Shown: positions 38,701 through 51,500 of the stretch, piece by piece
How the letters are laid out: each line of letters starts with the position of its first letter
Numbering within the stretch: position 1 is the first letter of the stretch
DNA from: Membranipora membranacea
Lineage: Eukaryota; Bryozoa; Gymnolaemata; Cheilostomatida; Membraniporidae
Assembly: GCA_914767715.1 (NCBI GenBank)
Contig: OU612072.1
Span: 4,838,001-4,902,000 of the forward strand
Direction of reading: 5' to 3'
Length of the DNA stretch: 64,000 nucleotides
The notes under the pieces: generated by a model
What the model was told of the DNA's origin: nothing
Database searches by the model: none
The model's input: only the letters and a program-made list of their open reading frames with translations
Translations under genes and position numbers: made by a program

Positions 38701-41700
38701 GACAACCCCAATTTGTAAAATGGTAACAAGAGTCGGAAATATCTAATAGTCTAAAGACCAAGGATGAAATATTTCAGCTGAAATATCAAAAAACCCTTAT
38801 TGTTAACGTGGAAATACGTGCTAACTGCTGAAATAACATAAAACTGAAACTAAAGGGTCTTTTCCTATGATAAGACTTCTCAACATATTTAAGAAAAATA
38901 ATAACTTGTATAGTTTTATCTCTATCTTATTATACAGATATTCACAGACGAGCTGTTGGATAAGAAGCAGAGATTACCAGTGGATAATATTCTGAACTTC
39001 TTACAGAAACAACCGGATGGGAACAAACTAGTCATCACTTATCTGGTATGCTAGTTAGTACGATGCTATCCACTCGATTCGTGGGGGACTGACAAATTAT
39101 GTCTTCTCTGAGCAAAGTAACATTCGAATACATTGAGATGTAACAGAAAAAACCAAGACTCCTATTGGCATTTGCTGGAATTCTAAATCAAGTGGGGCGA
39201 ATTGTTGTGACATTATTGACAATAGGTGATCGGAATTGTTTTGTCGTAGCAGCCTCCAGTTCTGTAATGCAGTGAACTATCTATTGCAGAAAGCTCTGTT
39301 TGTAACGGTGAGATTATTCTCTGTTCACAATCATGATTTTAGACACACGTAATACATGAGTGGCATGAAGATAACAGTGATTATCATGATAAGCTTGTCG
39401 CTGCTTACCAGGAGAGAATAACTCCTCTACTCACAGAATATATCAACAGTCAACCAGAAGGTTTGCCATAGTCTTAGTAAGAGTTTCATGTACGACTAGA
39501 GTACATTCAAGAGAAAAATGGAAATTTATTGCGATTAGATTACGTGTTTTGCTTAATGCTTTGCTGCTCACTCAGTGGTATTTTACTAACAGTTTGACAT
39601 CCTATCAATGCCATCATTGTTTGTAGACAAACATCATTCACGCTAGGTTGGATCAGCTAATACCAAATACTTGTACCAGTACCATAGACTACCTTAGTAT
39701 ACCTTTTAAGAAGTAGCTGTGTCCCCTGTGTAAATAAAATAGGTCCCCCATATCCGGACGCTAAATATTCTTATGACTTCTACTCATCACAGGACAGATG
39801 CCGGTAGCTGCTGGACTGGAACCAGGAGATCTCGGTGAGCTGAGGAGACAACTTCTTAAATTCCTGAATACCTCGACTAATTACAGAGCCGAACGCCTCA
39901 TCAAAACATTCCCGTATGAGCGTAAGTTGAGTTATGCTCAAACTACTGTCAATGAGGATAACTCTTTTATAACACAATCTTTTCTATAAGCTACGCGCAA
40001 TCTATAAGTCTGCCAAAAAAATCTTAGTAGATAAATAAATTTGGCTTTCATGAATAAAATTCATTGTCTGCCAAATGAAATAGTGTATAATGAAGTCACC
40101 GTTCGCGTCTAATAGGGCGACAGCTGATTGTACTTCCTAATGTTTGATCCACAAAATCCCAGACCAACTATTGGACGCATCACAGTAGTGACAGAACTGC
40201 TGCCCTCCATTGCTAAAATCTGCACAAGTATATCAGTAGAACTTGTTTAAAACCAGGAATGTGTGTTACGTGTTATCAGTTCAGAATTTGTAGGAATAAA
40301 TAGTTATTCAAGGCTGCAAACTGGTGTTTTTTAAAACTTGTTTTACTATAGTATACCACGAGGAGCGTGCGATTTTACATGGCCGCAGCGGACATCACAA
40401 ACAAGCACTCTTCATATATGTGATACTACTACACAACCTTGAGATGGCCGAGGAATACTGCAAACAAAAATACAATCGGGATAAAGCTAACGATTGCGAT
40501 GTGAGTGATTTTAACATATGATATGATATAGTAAAGATATCGTCGGATATGATGAAACAAAGATATGATAAATACATGATGAACAATCAAAAGATAAATA
40601 TGATATATATAAAGATATGATCATAAATTGGTGAGAAATGTCTTTAGCCAAGAAATTAAAGCACTTGCCTTTAGTATTAATTTGTTGTTATTTGTGATGA
40701 ATGCTCCCCTCTTCACCATCAGAGTATCCTTGATGACTTGAAGCCTCGCTCATATTAGTCACATCAATTTAATCTGTTTAATGTGATCCAAATTTTGATT
40801 TCGGTGAGGATACAACTTCAAATGAATATTATGTGTAGCGCAGAGCCTGTTATTCCACCATGTTTTTTTATACATGCATTGTGTTATTTTAACAGGTAAC
40901 GTTACACCTATTTTTGTTTTATATGACAGGTAAAAATACAGTTATTGTCTTTTTTTACAGGTATATGTACACATATTGGGTTATTATTTTTACAGGTGTA
41001 TGTGCACTTATTGGGATATTATCTTCGTCCGCTGGATTCTATAAGTGATGTGCGATCACAGTACGGACCTCACTACTCAGCTGAGCTGGAGCCTAACACT
41101 GAATCAGCTCTTAGGATACTTAAACAACACGCCAGTAAGCTGGACAGTAGAAAGGTGAGGTTATATATGAGAGGGGGTCTGCAGTGAGTGAGGGTCAACT
41201 TTGAGTGAGAGTGACATGCTTTTTAGTAAGAAACAGAAGATTGGGCTACCCCTAAAGAGGGACGCAAGGTGCCTTAAATCCTCATAATGAGAAATGTGAT
41301 ACATCCTAGAAAACTAGAATGCATCTTATATGTGTGAGGCCATAGAGGACCTCTTGAACTTTTTGAAAGTGCAGCAAGCTACCAAAAACTGAAAAATAGG
41401 CGCTAACCGGCCATTAGTAGTGACACTTTAATCTTAGCCAATAGGCCGAGAAGCAATCCAAATTGCGCTCAGTTAGCTGTTGTGACTAAGCAGGCTTGGT
41501 GTATTCATACTGCTAAAACTTAAGGCTTTAAAAATTTTGCAGCATGTAAAAAAGTGGTTTGATCATCAAAAAAATGATACAGCTAAAGCTGACTATTCTG
41601 TTTGGTATATTGTTAAGCTATACATTTCCAATGTTTTCCCAATACACACTATTGATTAATTTGATTGATAATTTTGGGATGTACATAGTTTACATTATGT

Positions 41701-43170
41701 GAGAGCAAGAAGAATGAGAACGACTCCCAAATGTATTACATCGTAATTTGTTGAAATAAATAATGTCAAATTGGCAAAGCACAGAAGGGTTCATGGTTAG
41801 GTCCAAAAAGGACACTATCAAATCATTCTTATGGTGATTCCCAAATGTTAGTGCATATGCGGGAGATTTAACTTTGAGAACATCCCTTGTGATAACTACC
41901 TAATATTTACCCGTTTGTATTCACAGGTGCTAAAGTTATTACCCGATGAGTATCCGTTATATGAGATGTTGACTTATCTGGAGAACACAATAGAGAAGAG
42001 AGAGACTAAAAAACGACAGCAGAGAATTATCAGAAACCTTCTACACTCCGAGAAACTGATCGTAAGTGCTCTAGTTGTGATTCACTATACCATAGTAAAT
42101 AAAATTTGTGTACATGATGTCCTGGTAAGGGGCTACCTTAAGTGTATACAGACATCATATTTATGCTGATGCTGAATACTCCGAATATATCTGTATAAAG
42201 CCTGTTTAGACGGCTACCCATTTCTGACCTCTTTTATAAAAAAGTGCAGCTATTTACCCTGATCATTTTAAAATTCAATATCTTTTGAATAATTCGTTTT
42301 GCCAATAGTGCAGCAGTGTCATTTCTGGACTACCCAGCCTTATGAGAGCATGCGGAGGAGTTAAGTGTGTGAGAGGAGGAAAAGTTTGCCGTTTCGCGCA
42401 TGCTTAAATGGAAAAACTTATTGCTAGCTCCCATTTACCAATCGTCTTTACATAAAATAAGCAAAGCTCCTACTTTAGCTGATTTAAATGGATGTTAAAT
42501 AAAGTTTTGTCGACCCATAACTAACTAACATAAATTAAACTCTAGCTTATGTTCACTCTTGTCTATGGTATCTTACTATGTGTAATGAGTGAGAACTTGT
42601 GATATTTACAGATAGAGAGATCGCGTATCGCTCATGAGAGGACAAAGTTTACTGTTACTGAGAGAAGTCAGTGTTTTGTCTGTCATAATAAGATCAGTAC
42701 TAGGTGAGTGTATGAGATACTCTGATCTTCTTAGAAACAGTAACACCTGTAAGGGTTAACTGCACTGGCTTTTAGAAGGATTTGAGTTAAGAATAACTCT
42801 CTGCGAATTGTCTACATACATTTGGAAAACCATTGAGCACAGTAGTCTGTATTGACAAGCTTGTCCAGACTGGCTATCAGCACAGTTGTTCAGAGTCCGC
42901 TGTATCTCCTAAGCATTTCCAAGCTCTACGGAACACTAGTGGAAAGTCTGCCTAACATGCCTCACTCGGCTCACATCTTGAATAATTAATAGCTGCTTAT
43001 AAAAGATGTCTATGATCGTTCTCTGTGTCTCTGATATGTCTATTGATGTATTTTTTTGTCGGATCTTTATGGGTTTTTTGTTTTGTAGCTCATTCGCTCG
43101 TTACTCGGATAAGAGATTAGCACATTTGGGATGTTTAAGTCAGCGAGATTTGGACGGCAGCGCCACATAA
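23714..43170 (+). CDS. VPS39: VPS39, HOPS complex subunit (complete, 20 exons)
   Basis: VPS39 (Vam6) is the HOPS subunit that contacts Rab7 and tethers late endosomes to lysosomes. Exons: 23714-23786, 24747-24809, 25139-25356, 26603-26806, 27271-27413, 27790-27948, 28497-28617, 29347-29488, 35579-35721, 36357-36497, 37286-37427, 38199-38365, 38938-39045, 39343-39460, 39793-39921, 40352-40500, 40996-41154, 41927-42061, 42612-42703, 43089-43170. All junctions are GT-AG and all phases join, giving 895 residues, close to the human length. Residues 1 to about 320 form the CNH propeller (DHLIVGTKNGFALVYVV; WCKESICVGFKRDYYLVE; ELFPTGRNLDP). Middle exons carry the VPS39/TRAP1 and clathrin-repeat solenoid (GLYPDLLP, IIDTTLLKCYLE, HHKQALFIYVILL, EMAEEYC). 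The end has the zinc-binding pattern C859-x2-C862, H881-x2-C884. The start matches the family N-terminus. Intron 8 (6.1 kb) holds an antisense gene. Confidence 0.97.
24425..24576 (-). other. Exon-like antisense ORF in VPS39 intron 1
   Basis: On the minus strand a TATTTTCCAG acceptor is followed by an open 152-nt segment beginning VRQLHHQTLHYDFLATGYNI and rich in Cys/Asp/Asn near its end (CCEADSTCDNNN), then a GTAAGT donor. Both splice signals are strong and the peptide looks extracellular, but no partner exon was found in the 960-bp intron. It may be a stray duplicated exon, part of an unrecognised antisense gene, or chance. Confidence 0.3.
25638..25745. repeat. Intronic repeat related to 35939-36030
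   Basis: ATGATAAAGTTATGTCAGAT with TTGCATAACTTCATCAT forms a hairpin-like stretch followed by CCTGACTATAACAT. Inverted and direct pieces of the same sequence occur in VPS39 intron 9 (GCAAATCTGACATAACTTTA, CCTGACTGTAACAT). Confidence 0.5.
30293..30298 (-). terminator. Poly(A) signal of the nested receptor gene
   Basis: AATAAA on the minus strand about 300 nt past the stop codon; the most plausible signal seen. Confidence 0.4.
30602..33266 (-). CDS. Single-pass membrane protein, NHL-type propeller ectodomain, tyrosine-rich tail
   Basis: This gene lies antisense inside VPS39 intron 8. Three exons join in phase: 33266(?)-32910, 32815-31785, 31383-30602 (stop), about 722 codons; the upstream exon with a signal peptide was not found. 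Exon 1 gives an N-glycosylation-rich region (CSHPAYLFAYYANNER, FDCRWNQTLGHRYKSK). Exon 2 (about residues 120-462) resembles NHL beta-propeller repeats: LADTNHGCIRLIERR, then DGDLSKARFAGPYDLALDQH followed by VLVTD. Exon 3 adds a Thr-rich stalk, a membrane helix (about residues 569-594, VLGTVIPIVLIIGVAIVV), a basic stop-transfer IRKRNQRKAAKR, and a ~128-residue tail with candidate SH2-docking tyrosines (EEYDMIG, SYINV, GYVMN, DYVDV, IYILN). No kinase domain is seen. The role is inferred: an adhesion or signalling receptor. The 5' acceptor at 33267 is weak. Confidence 0.8.
34141..34750. repeat. Tandem pair of a ~289-bp unit in VPS39 intron 8
   Basis: AGAGTTTTTGACATTGATGG at 34148 recurs as AGAGTTTTTGACATAGATGA 289 bp later. 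Both units contain GGTTAGCTA(C/G)TGGTA, ATCATTCTRAGAYGAGA and GTGCACAGTTCCTGA. Identity is moderate, so this is an old duplication. Confidence 0.7.
34952..35434. mobile_element. Foldback MITE in VPS39 intron 8
   Basis: Ends AGTGTTTAGGAAAG and CTTTCCTAAACACT are inverted. Inner arms also mirror: ATTGAATAATGGAACTA with TAGAGTATGTTATCTCCCTT (to about 35108) against AAGGGAGATAACATACTCTA (from 35263) with CAGTTATTCCATTCAATAAT. No coding capacity. The target duplication is unclear. Confidence 0.7.
35760..35876. repeat. Short inverted repeat in VPS39 intron 9
   Basis: GGTAACTCTCATTCTCT and AGAGAATGAGGGTTATCT flank about 75 bp; probably a mini-foldback element just after exon 9. Confidence 0.55.
36586..36791. 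repeat. MITE-like repeat, second copy of the 13.5-kb family, VPS39 intron 10
   Basis: CAATCTGATCGCTCAC, GTGAGCGATTTGGG, AAAGACCAAGTGAGC and GCGATGTGATAGTGATAA match 13503-13717 in order and orientation. Confidence 0.65.
38403..38480. repeat. 15-bp minisatellite just downstream of VPS39 exon 12
   Basis: About five copies of GGCTCTGGACACCCA (with TACCCA/TTGACC variants), starting roughly 40 bp after the GTGAGT donor. All frames stay open through it because the unit is a multiple of three. Confidence 0.95.
40951..40996 (+). other. Duplicated 3' splice site of VPS39 exon 17
   Basis: TTTTTTACAG followed by GTATATGTACACATATTGGG (exon-like from 40961) is a close copy of TTTTTACAG followed by GTGTATGTGCACTTATTGGG (the real exon start, 40996). 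The reading frame and family match support the downstream site. Use of the upstream site would add 35 nt and shift the frame. Confidence 0.85.
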
Positions 43171-45537
43171 GAGGACCTTTTCTATACTATGTGTAATACA
43201 GGTACGATGTATTCACACAGATGTCAAGTAATTATAATATTATATTTTATCACAATCTCTCTGTTGCTCATCAATCAAGATAATTATCGTGTATTCTCTC
43301 TGAAATGTTTCGACATCTCAATACTTTCTTTGTGCTGGGCTGGGCCAGTTCTCAAATGGGTATGTCAACGGATGCAAAGGACATTATTAATTTGAAGATT
43401 CATACACAATTCACATGATTTTACGATTTTAACCAAAAGGCATTATCTAATAATGAATTCAACAACTTGTGTAATTATCAAATTGTTTCATCACTGCTGT
43501 TATTTCAGCGATTATTTTTATTTATGTACTCTTTGCACCAGGTGCATGTGTTGCTAATGAAATATATACGCTGATTACCCTTACTCATAATATTAGCAAA
43601 AACTATACATACGCCTCATACAATAAATTCTCAAATCTGCTCTGAATATGCTTTATTCTTGTCAGTTTCTGTAGGTTTGATGGCAAACATCAGTAAATAG
43701 GACATTGCAGTGTTTGGAACTCCAATAATAGTGACTGAAGTTGTCTTGTCGCTAGTTCCATTGGCTTTAGGGGTGAACCAAGGATTGAGGTTGAGCTTTA
43801 TATTCTTGTGATTTTTTATGTCTTACTAGATTTCACAACTTTTTTATGAAGTTGATAAGTTGTGGAGGGAGCTAGTTGAAAATGACTGATGGCGGCTACA
43901 GTAACGGCTCTGGTGCAGTCCTGAGTAACATGCATAATATCTTCTCACGATGCAAATCAAGTGATTATGTTCTAAGTTCAACATGGCAAGTCCAACCTTT
44001 TCGATGGCAACCCCTTTGAATTAGGGTAAATACCGCGCATGAGGAAAAGCTCATAATTATGCAGAGGTGAAAGAGAGTAAACTTTATGGCCGGCTAACGC
44101 TTTCTGAACCCCATTATTTTAAAATTTAGGCTTCCAGCATAGCTAGTGAAAATTAGTGCTAACCTTCACCTCAAAACTACCTAGACACAACTTTTTGATT
44201 CCGAGAAAGTAGCCATGGAAGTTATCTTAATACATGGACATGAATAAAGGTTGTTCGCAAAGAAACTTATGGTACCCTACATCGTATCAATGAGGTTGCC
44301 TCAAAGTGACACATATTTGTTTGACAGCTGAGATTAAGTGTTTGCATATAAAATATTAGTTCTCCTTCCACTAATATACAGCAGACGTTTAACAGATCAA
44401 GTATTGAGTTGGACAGACTGATATATTTTAAGTTTTTGTATGTGACCGGTTATGTGACCAGCTATGCAGATAGGTTGCTAATGTACACATTGAGGCCGGA
44501 TTGGAACTGGATCATAAATACAAACACTCCATACCAGCAAACACCAACGCTGTCATTGGCATGGTAATTTAATTGATCAACTATCACTATAGTGTACAGT
44601 TTTTAAACTCAAGTGTGACAAAAGGAAACAAAACTTCATTGTCATATTGATGGTATGCTTATTTGTGCCAATACTCTCAGAAATATTGTTTATTGCGGAT
44701 GCAGAAAAGTTTTAATGGTATGAGTCGATGATATCTGACACCTCTTTGAATATTGCAACTCCTTTCCAAAGCACTTGATGGGACACGCCGACAGCCTCCT
44801 ATATGACAATCGATGAAATTGGCTTGGCGGTATAAATTTATTGCAAAATGCATCAATAATCACATTCTAGCTACAGAGATGGGGTTGAAAGATTCACATG
44901 GCTTGAGACTGCTTGTTCTCCTGGCTATCAAAAGTTATTTGTTTGTCAGAGCAACAGACCTAGATTGCCAGCTTAAAAGGTAAAAAAAACTCTACAGTAT
45001 CTTACATAATGTCTTCACCTTAATCATGCTATCAAACATGTGCTGCTTGAATCCTTCGTTGTCAGTGGAAAGTTTGGTTATAACGTAATTGATAGAAACT
45101 GTAAGTGAACTCCCCAAATTGAAACTCCCATAGATTGAATTCAAGCAAGCACTAGAATGTACATAGATGAGCAAATAGTATTTAAATGCATGCTTGATAT
45201 AGTAAAATTTATTGCCAGTTGACAACACTTTCTTTACTCCATACATGCTCCCATCTGATATAGCTAAAATTAGTGCTAGCTAACATTCAGCCACCCAAAA
45301 CAAGCTAAAAATTACTCAAGATTAATTACATATATTCATATTGGGCAGTTAATTTATTCAACCCTTCTTTGGCAACATAAGTATTCATATAAATATAAAA
45401 TAATATAACATAAAAAGTATAATAAATAGTTCAAAGATATATTTAATTCCACCCTGCTTGGTTTATGTAAGAATTCATATAAATATAAAATGTAATGAAT
45501 ATTATAATTAATAATATATATATATTTTACATATTAG
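43171..45537. other. VPS39 3' UTR and spacer before the PAN/CTHRC1 gene
   Basis: Holds the VPS39 poly(A) signal and AT-rich sequence with many ATATAAATATAAAA-like runs (45370-45535). The first exon of the next gene should be here but could not be identified. Confidence 0.4.
43622..43627 (+). terminator. Poly(A) signal of VPS39
   Basis: AATAAA about 450 nt past the stop codon; chosen as the first canonical hexamer noticed. Confidence 0.5.
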
Positions 45538-48500
45538 TGGTATATCAGAGGTGAGTGCGCTGCCGAGGAGGCAGCCGATATCGAAGTCTAAATCAAGAAG
45601 TATGACTGAGTGTATCATCGAGTGCTCCTATGACAGAACATGCTTCAGTGTAGCTTATAACAGAGCCTACAAACAATGTTACCTATACATGGACACGGTG
45701 GGGGATCTCCTGACTGAAGAGGGACAGCAACTGCTGACGCTACAAAGCAACATAGCTGTAGCCTCAACTCCAGACATCAATAGCGTAAAATTACAACTGT
45801 TGATTCCTAATTTCCGTTACAAATCGACGATCTGCACCGAGAAAATTCTCTTAACGGATTCGTCTTGCTGCAAAATTATTGATAACCATTTCAGCATTAA
45901 AGTTTTGAAGATTGCACTGGTCTGTTACAAACCGGCTACTCTATATAGTTTGTGTGGTCCAGTAGGTAAAATTTAAGATTTTAGCATGCCTTCTCAATAA
46001 TCTTTCTTACATTGTTAGTGCTCAGAAAATGGGATATGTCCTGAAGGTGACAGGTGTGTCTCCAGGTGCTCAGGTTGGGATGACACTCTCCACACAACTC
46101 ACTATAACAACAGAACTGCAGAGATCTTCTGTGTAGGTGAGAAAAAAAGAACATGGAATCCTAAAATACAGTGTGTCAAGTCTGTCGACTGGCATCAATT
46201 TTGTTTTATTGCATTTCAAAAATGACAAACCATGAAGGGCTTGTCATCATAGAAAAGTTGATGCTCTGCGCAAATCTTTATTTACTTTACATTTTATAAT
46301 TCAAAATTTTAAAATTAACTTACTAGTTCACATTCAAGTTGAGAATAAATTTTGAATGTAAATAACCATCTAATTGAATGTAACTGAATGTAACTACATA
46401 TGCTTGGCTATAGAGGGCGCCTGCGCTAGTATGAGTATGATACATGCTGAACAATATATACTATACATAGTATTATGTCTATACTGGTTATATTTGTTTG
46501 ACATCTAATAGATAAAAATTTATCACAATTATTATGTCAGTCCATAAACAGATTAAATCAAATCAAACTTAACATGTTACAGTTCCATATATTTCCTACA
46601 CCATGGGGTTTCAGTTGTATCAAATAAACTCATCATGTTTACGATTCAGCTTAAAACAGCAGAGTTTTAATCTTTTTAGCGGATACTAAAGGTGACTGCA
46701 AAAGAAAACAATCAGCCAATCAGGAGCAGTTTGTCTCTCATATCGGGGAAATTACACTCAATTCTACCCTGGTCGAGGTAAGGGTGTGCCCTAGAGGAAT
46801 AAATGATAGGTAGCGTTTTGCTTAGCCAGCCTTGGGTGACTTGTTGATAGCTAGCACCCTTTTCAGCTAGCTAGATACCCAAGTCATGTAAACAATTAAT
46901 AAGTGAGTAACTGTTAGAATAGTAACAAGAAAATTCGCTATCTCAAACATCATCTTTCTTCATCGATATATCATGTGCAGGCATTCATTTGATGTAAAAA
47001 TGACCATTGAGTTTTGCTTAAAAGCGCTTTTTTGAGGTGGAAGAACATATTGCTCATGACTTATTATATGATTTGATTTTGTTCTTATCTCCGGTAGATA
47101 GGAGTGTTTAACTTCCCCCGGAAAGTTATAGAAAAGACAGAATTTCTGGTTTTGACTATGTCCGCACATCTACATATATCAAGTGGAACCTGTACTCAGT
47201 GCTGTCTTGGGATGTATATTGGAGTCTACAGCAATGATAATAGATGGTTGACTGCACTTACCTTGCCGTATCAGATTTACATAGAGACAGATATATCTGA
47301 TATGGTAATACCAATTAGAGGTTGGTATAGGTCTGCTGCTGCTGCCACATGCCTAAGTTGCTATTTCAATTTCTCAAATTACCTGCATCACCAATTACTC
47401 TGGAAAAATTGAAAAATTGTAATAGAAAGCAAAACTGCTAATAGACAGTTTTCTGAGCTCTTATTTATGCCTCAATTCGGAGTTGTCCTCTCTCCAGTTT
47501 GGTACCTTTAACCCACGCCGCATAGGAGAAACCAGTCCTGCTGAAAGAGGGTTATATTGAAAACCGCTAATGTTAGGATAAAAATGATTTTTGATTCAGA
47601 ATCGGCACTATTGAAAACCCTGTGCGACAAAGTTTCCAAATCATTGGAGGCTTGAATGTTGATAAATCTTAATTTTAGTGACGAAACTCATGAAATATTC
47701 TGCCAAATTGTCCGCAAAACAGGCGGAAAATGCTATAATTGACTATCCAAATATTATTTCCCAAACTATGTCCATTTGAGTTTTCAATGTTGCAGATTCT
47801 GAATCAAAAATAATTTTTATCCTATAATAGGCGGTTTTCAAGATAACCCTCTTTTCAGCACGTTTTTCCTATGCGGCGTGGGTTAAAAGTACCAAATTGG
47901 AGAGAGGACAACTCCAAATTGAGGCCTAAATCAGAGCTCAGAAAACTGTCTATAAGATTGAAAATATACAATTTACTGAGGTAGTATTTTTAGAAAACCC
48001 ACAAACCACAGCACTTTGTAGTTAGAGAGTAAGTTATGTTGTGCTTATGCAAGATTTTAAAAGTAAAATAATTCACAGCTCTCTCCAAAGAAACTTATTG
48101 ATAGCATTAAAATTGTCCCCCATGCTCAGGTACAATTTAGGGTACCTGTGTTGTGCAAGCCCAATGAGGTTCTACATGATGTAACTCAATGTAAAGTTTT
48201 AATGTCCAATGTTAATAGATGATTTTCTTCTGTTATTATAAAAATATATCATCATAATGCATATATCTTCATTAGCATTTTCAAGGAGCATTACAGCCTC
48301 ATACAATGGTATAGATTGCATAGAAGCGGCAGTTCATTGGGCTTGTACAGTATAGTCAATTCGATACTCTCACATTCGTGGTTAGGTACTCATTGTTATA
48401 TACTCAGAGAAATCAGCTTTTACTTTCAAAGTCTTGCATAAGTACATCAGTACTTACAGGTCGACTATGAAATGCTTTGATAGTCATGATACGTTGTGTG

Positions 48501-51500
48501 CTTTTCAAATCTTGCTATTGAAGTCAAAGAGCATTTTAATGTCTCTCCCGCCACCACCAGTGACACTTATTTGAATCTGTCCAGCTCCATTCTACTGGTC
48601 AATAGCAGCTCTGTCACATATAAATAACTGAACTGCTTAACATTTAAATATACTCTCAGAAATCTGCCCTTGACAAGTCACCGTCACAGAGTCAAAAAAA
48701 TCATGAAAATTATGAAATCTGTTTCAAACTGAGCTAATAGCTTTAAAAATTGAAATCTAAATATGCGAGCAATGATTTTCTCATTTTTTGCAGTTCAGCA
48801 GAGTTTCAATCGTTTTGAGGTAGGCTACCTGAAAGTCAGAGCAGGTGAATGTTTCAGCACAGAGTTGAGTGATGTTCCGAATTGGGGAACTTTAAAGAAT
48901 ATTGCAACATATGTGGAGCCATACCCTCTTCAATGTGAGTATCTACTGATCCAGTCATGGTAAGCAGGCAAGGTAGATTACAAAAATAAGGAAGTCTTAA
49001 CACAACACATCCGAAGCGAGGGAGACAAGATATTAGTTTCCTTTAGGGTAGCCTGCAATTTCTGGGCCAGATTCCTTTTTGTTTTAAGGCAAGTCAGAGC
49101 CCACTTGAGGTTCAACCAAACATTCGCTCTAATCATCTGAGCCATCTCCTACTCCTAGCTAACAGCCCCTTCATACACCTGCTGAGCTAAAATATGGTGC
49201 AAAAAGCAGAATAGATGCTAGTGCAAAACATTTTTTTTCTGCGGGCAAAGAAATAGTTAAATGAGTTAGTTGGTCTGCGTTTCGCTGTTAGGCACGTAGT
49301 AGGGCATATATTGTGAGTTCAATTTAGTTTGTAGGAATATGTCTAAGCTGATCCTTTTTACACGCAGACAAGCGTAAGTATAAATATATAACGATCTAAA
49401 TGTTCATGCGAGTGAGTAAGCAGTTCTCAGAACAATCATAACCTCCCTCATGCTATTTTTAGCTGAAAGAGACAAAACTGAGTGCAGAAGTACCTCAATA
49501 CTACAAGCGGCTTACACAGGGTTCACAGATGTCCTTGGCGATATCATTGGTCACATGAATGCACTTACCACAATAAATGTAAGAGTTAGTTAGAAACTTT
49601 CCTCTGTTACTAGTTGAGCATGAGTAGGCTTTATTTTACCTCCCATTATCCGGGTAATCAATAATTATGACAAAAAGACAATGTCAAAATATGTAGAGCA
49701 GAGCATCTCGGACTCTGTTCCAACAGTGCATTATTCTATAGTACATGGCTTCCTTGGACACACATTATACTGTGATAAGCGGAGAGGATACAAATATTAG
49801 GTGATCCAATAACCCAAGTCCATATGTAAATAGAGTGACGGCGGTGGAATTGCGTTCTGGGATTTGACTGCAAGAAGTGAATACTGTTTTTGTGCAAAGG
49901 TCAGATAGTGCAATAAATGTCTAGCATTCTTGCTAATCACGGCCCAGAGGTTTTGTGGCGTTGGTTTGAGTTTCATTTTAGCATTTCATATTTGTTGGTT
50001 CCGCAGCATTATTTGGTATTATTTCTACTTTCTGCATTACCTAACTGTTTGTAAAAATAAAACATATGTGCTTCCAAAATTACCATCAGTGATATGCGTA
50101 TGTGCAACAACCTCTCCTTTTTATTGATACCAAGATACACATTTAATTTTTCAGTATGAGAAGATGGAGACTGATACAGTAATTCGTGTCGGGGTAACTA
50201 TTGCTCTTAACCTAGGAGATTTTCCTGAGATAATATGTCTTAAATGGTAAGCTATTGAAAAGTCATCTTCTCTTATAAGTATCACATTAAGCATTGCAAT
50301 AAATATTCACCCTAGAAGAGTAAAGTATCAGATGAGGTAAAAGTCTGTCTAATTGCTAGCTTACATTTACCCACTCTCTTTTCTTTGTATCACCTTATCT
50401 TTCCTGGTTACAGCTAAAATTTGTGGAAGCTAACAGAAAGTCTACTCAAATCTAGCCAATCTTAACACTGGCTAGTATTTACTCCTCTTGGGTACGGGTC
50501 TCATCGAGGAATTATGAGACATATATATATATTACATATTCATTCTGATGGTATTTATAAGTCCAGGGACTTTGTCCAGAAACCAAAGATAAGGTGGTCC
50601 TTTTACTATGATCATCGAAATTAGAGTCCAGTCGGCAGTAATGAATTTGTCTCACTTCACTTTTCTCGGTTTTCTAACCTAGCTGATTGATAACCCTCCT
50701 GTTGAAGCACTTGTTGTCAAATTACTCTGGATTAATCTATTCATCGGTTGACGCAGGCTCCTAATTGAACCGACCAATTGGCACTCTGAAATCTACCATG
50801 TTTTACCCTTAAAGTAACAGCCACCAACGCCCCCTAAATCACGCTTAGATAAGTCAAATATCGTTGCAATTTACTCATTCATTTTTCTCTGTGTTTATTT
50901 AAAAACTTTCAATTTCCCTCGAAATTTGCTATGATTGGGTAAAGTTTTTGTTTAATCTTTTTGACATGGGATTTAATATTCAATTTTTTATCCAAAGTTG
51001 TTCCTAAATATTTTACTGACTGCTTGAAAGGACATGCCTTGAAAATTTAGTTTGGGAAAGTTTGTGTGATTAGAAACTGGAGACAGTCATAACATATTCC
51101 TTTGATGCATTGAGTATCAATTTATATCGATTGTACCAGTCAGAAGCTAAGGCTAGTGAATATTCCGTATTTTTCATGGATAGGGTCAGGTGATTTCCAT
51201 TGGCTATCATAAGACATCTGACAATTGCCGTATTTACCACATTCGAGCGTTTTCATCATGATCAACTCCACAAAGTCGATTGTGGCAACACCAACACTTT
51301 ATTCAACCATGCCCCCAGCATGGGTAAAATTTCAAAGGATTGTTATTATATCAAAAGACGATCTTTGACAAGCAACAGATGTACTACTGGTTATCCTTCT
51401 CATTCCTCCTTATTTCAGGGGATTGTTCACACAGGACAGATCAAGCCTCAGGTCAGTGCTCAAGGAAGTATTAGTAGAACCGAACTCCATTAGACACCCT

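Noticed and set aside
43207-43395. ORF beginning MYSHRCQVIIILYFITISLL, signal-peptide-like
   Set aside because: It starts 37 nt after the VPS39 stop, so it is most likely 3' UTR. No donor in the needed phase (2) links it to exon 45538, so it was not used as the missing first exon of the PAN/CTHRC1 gene.
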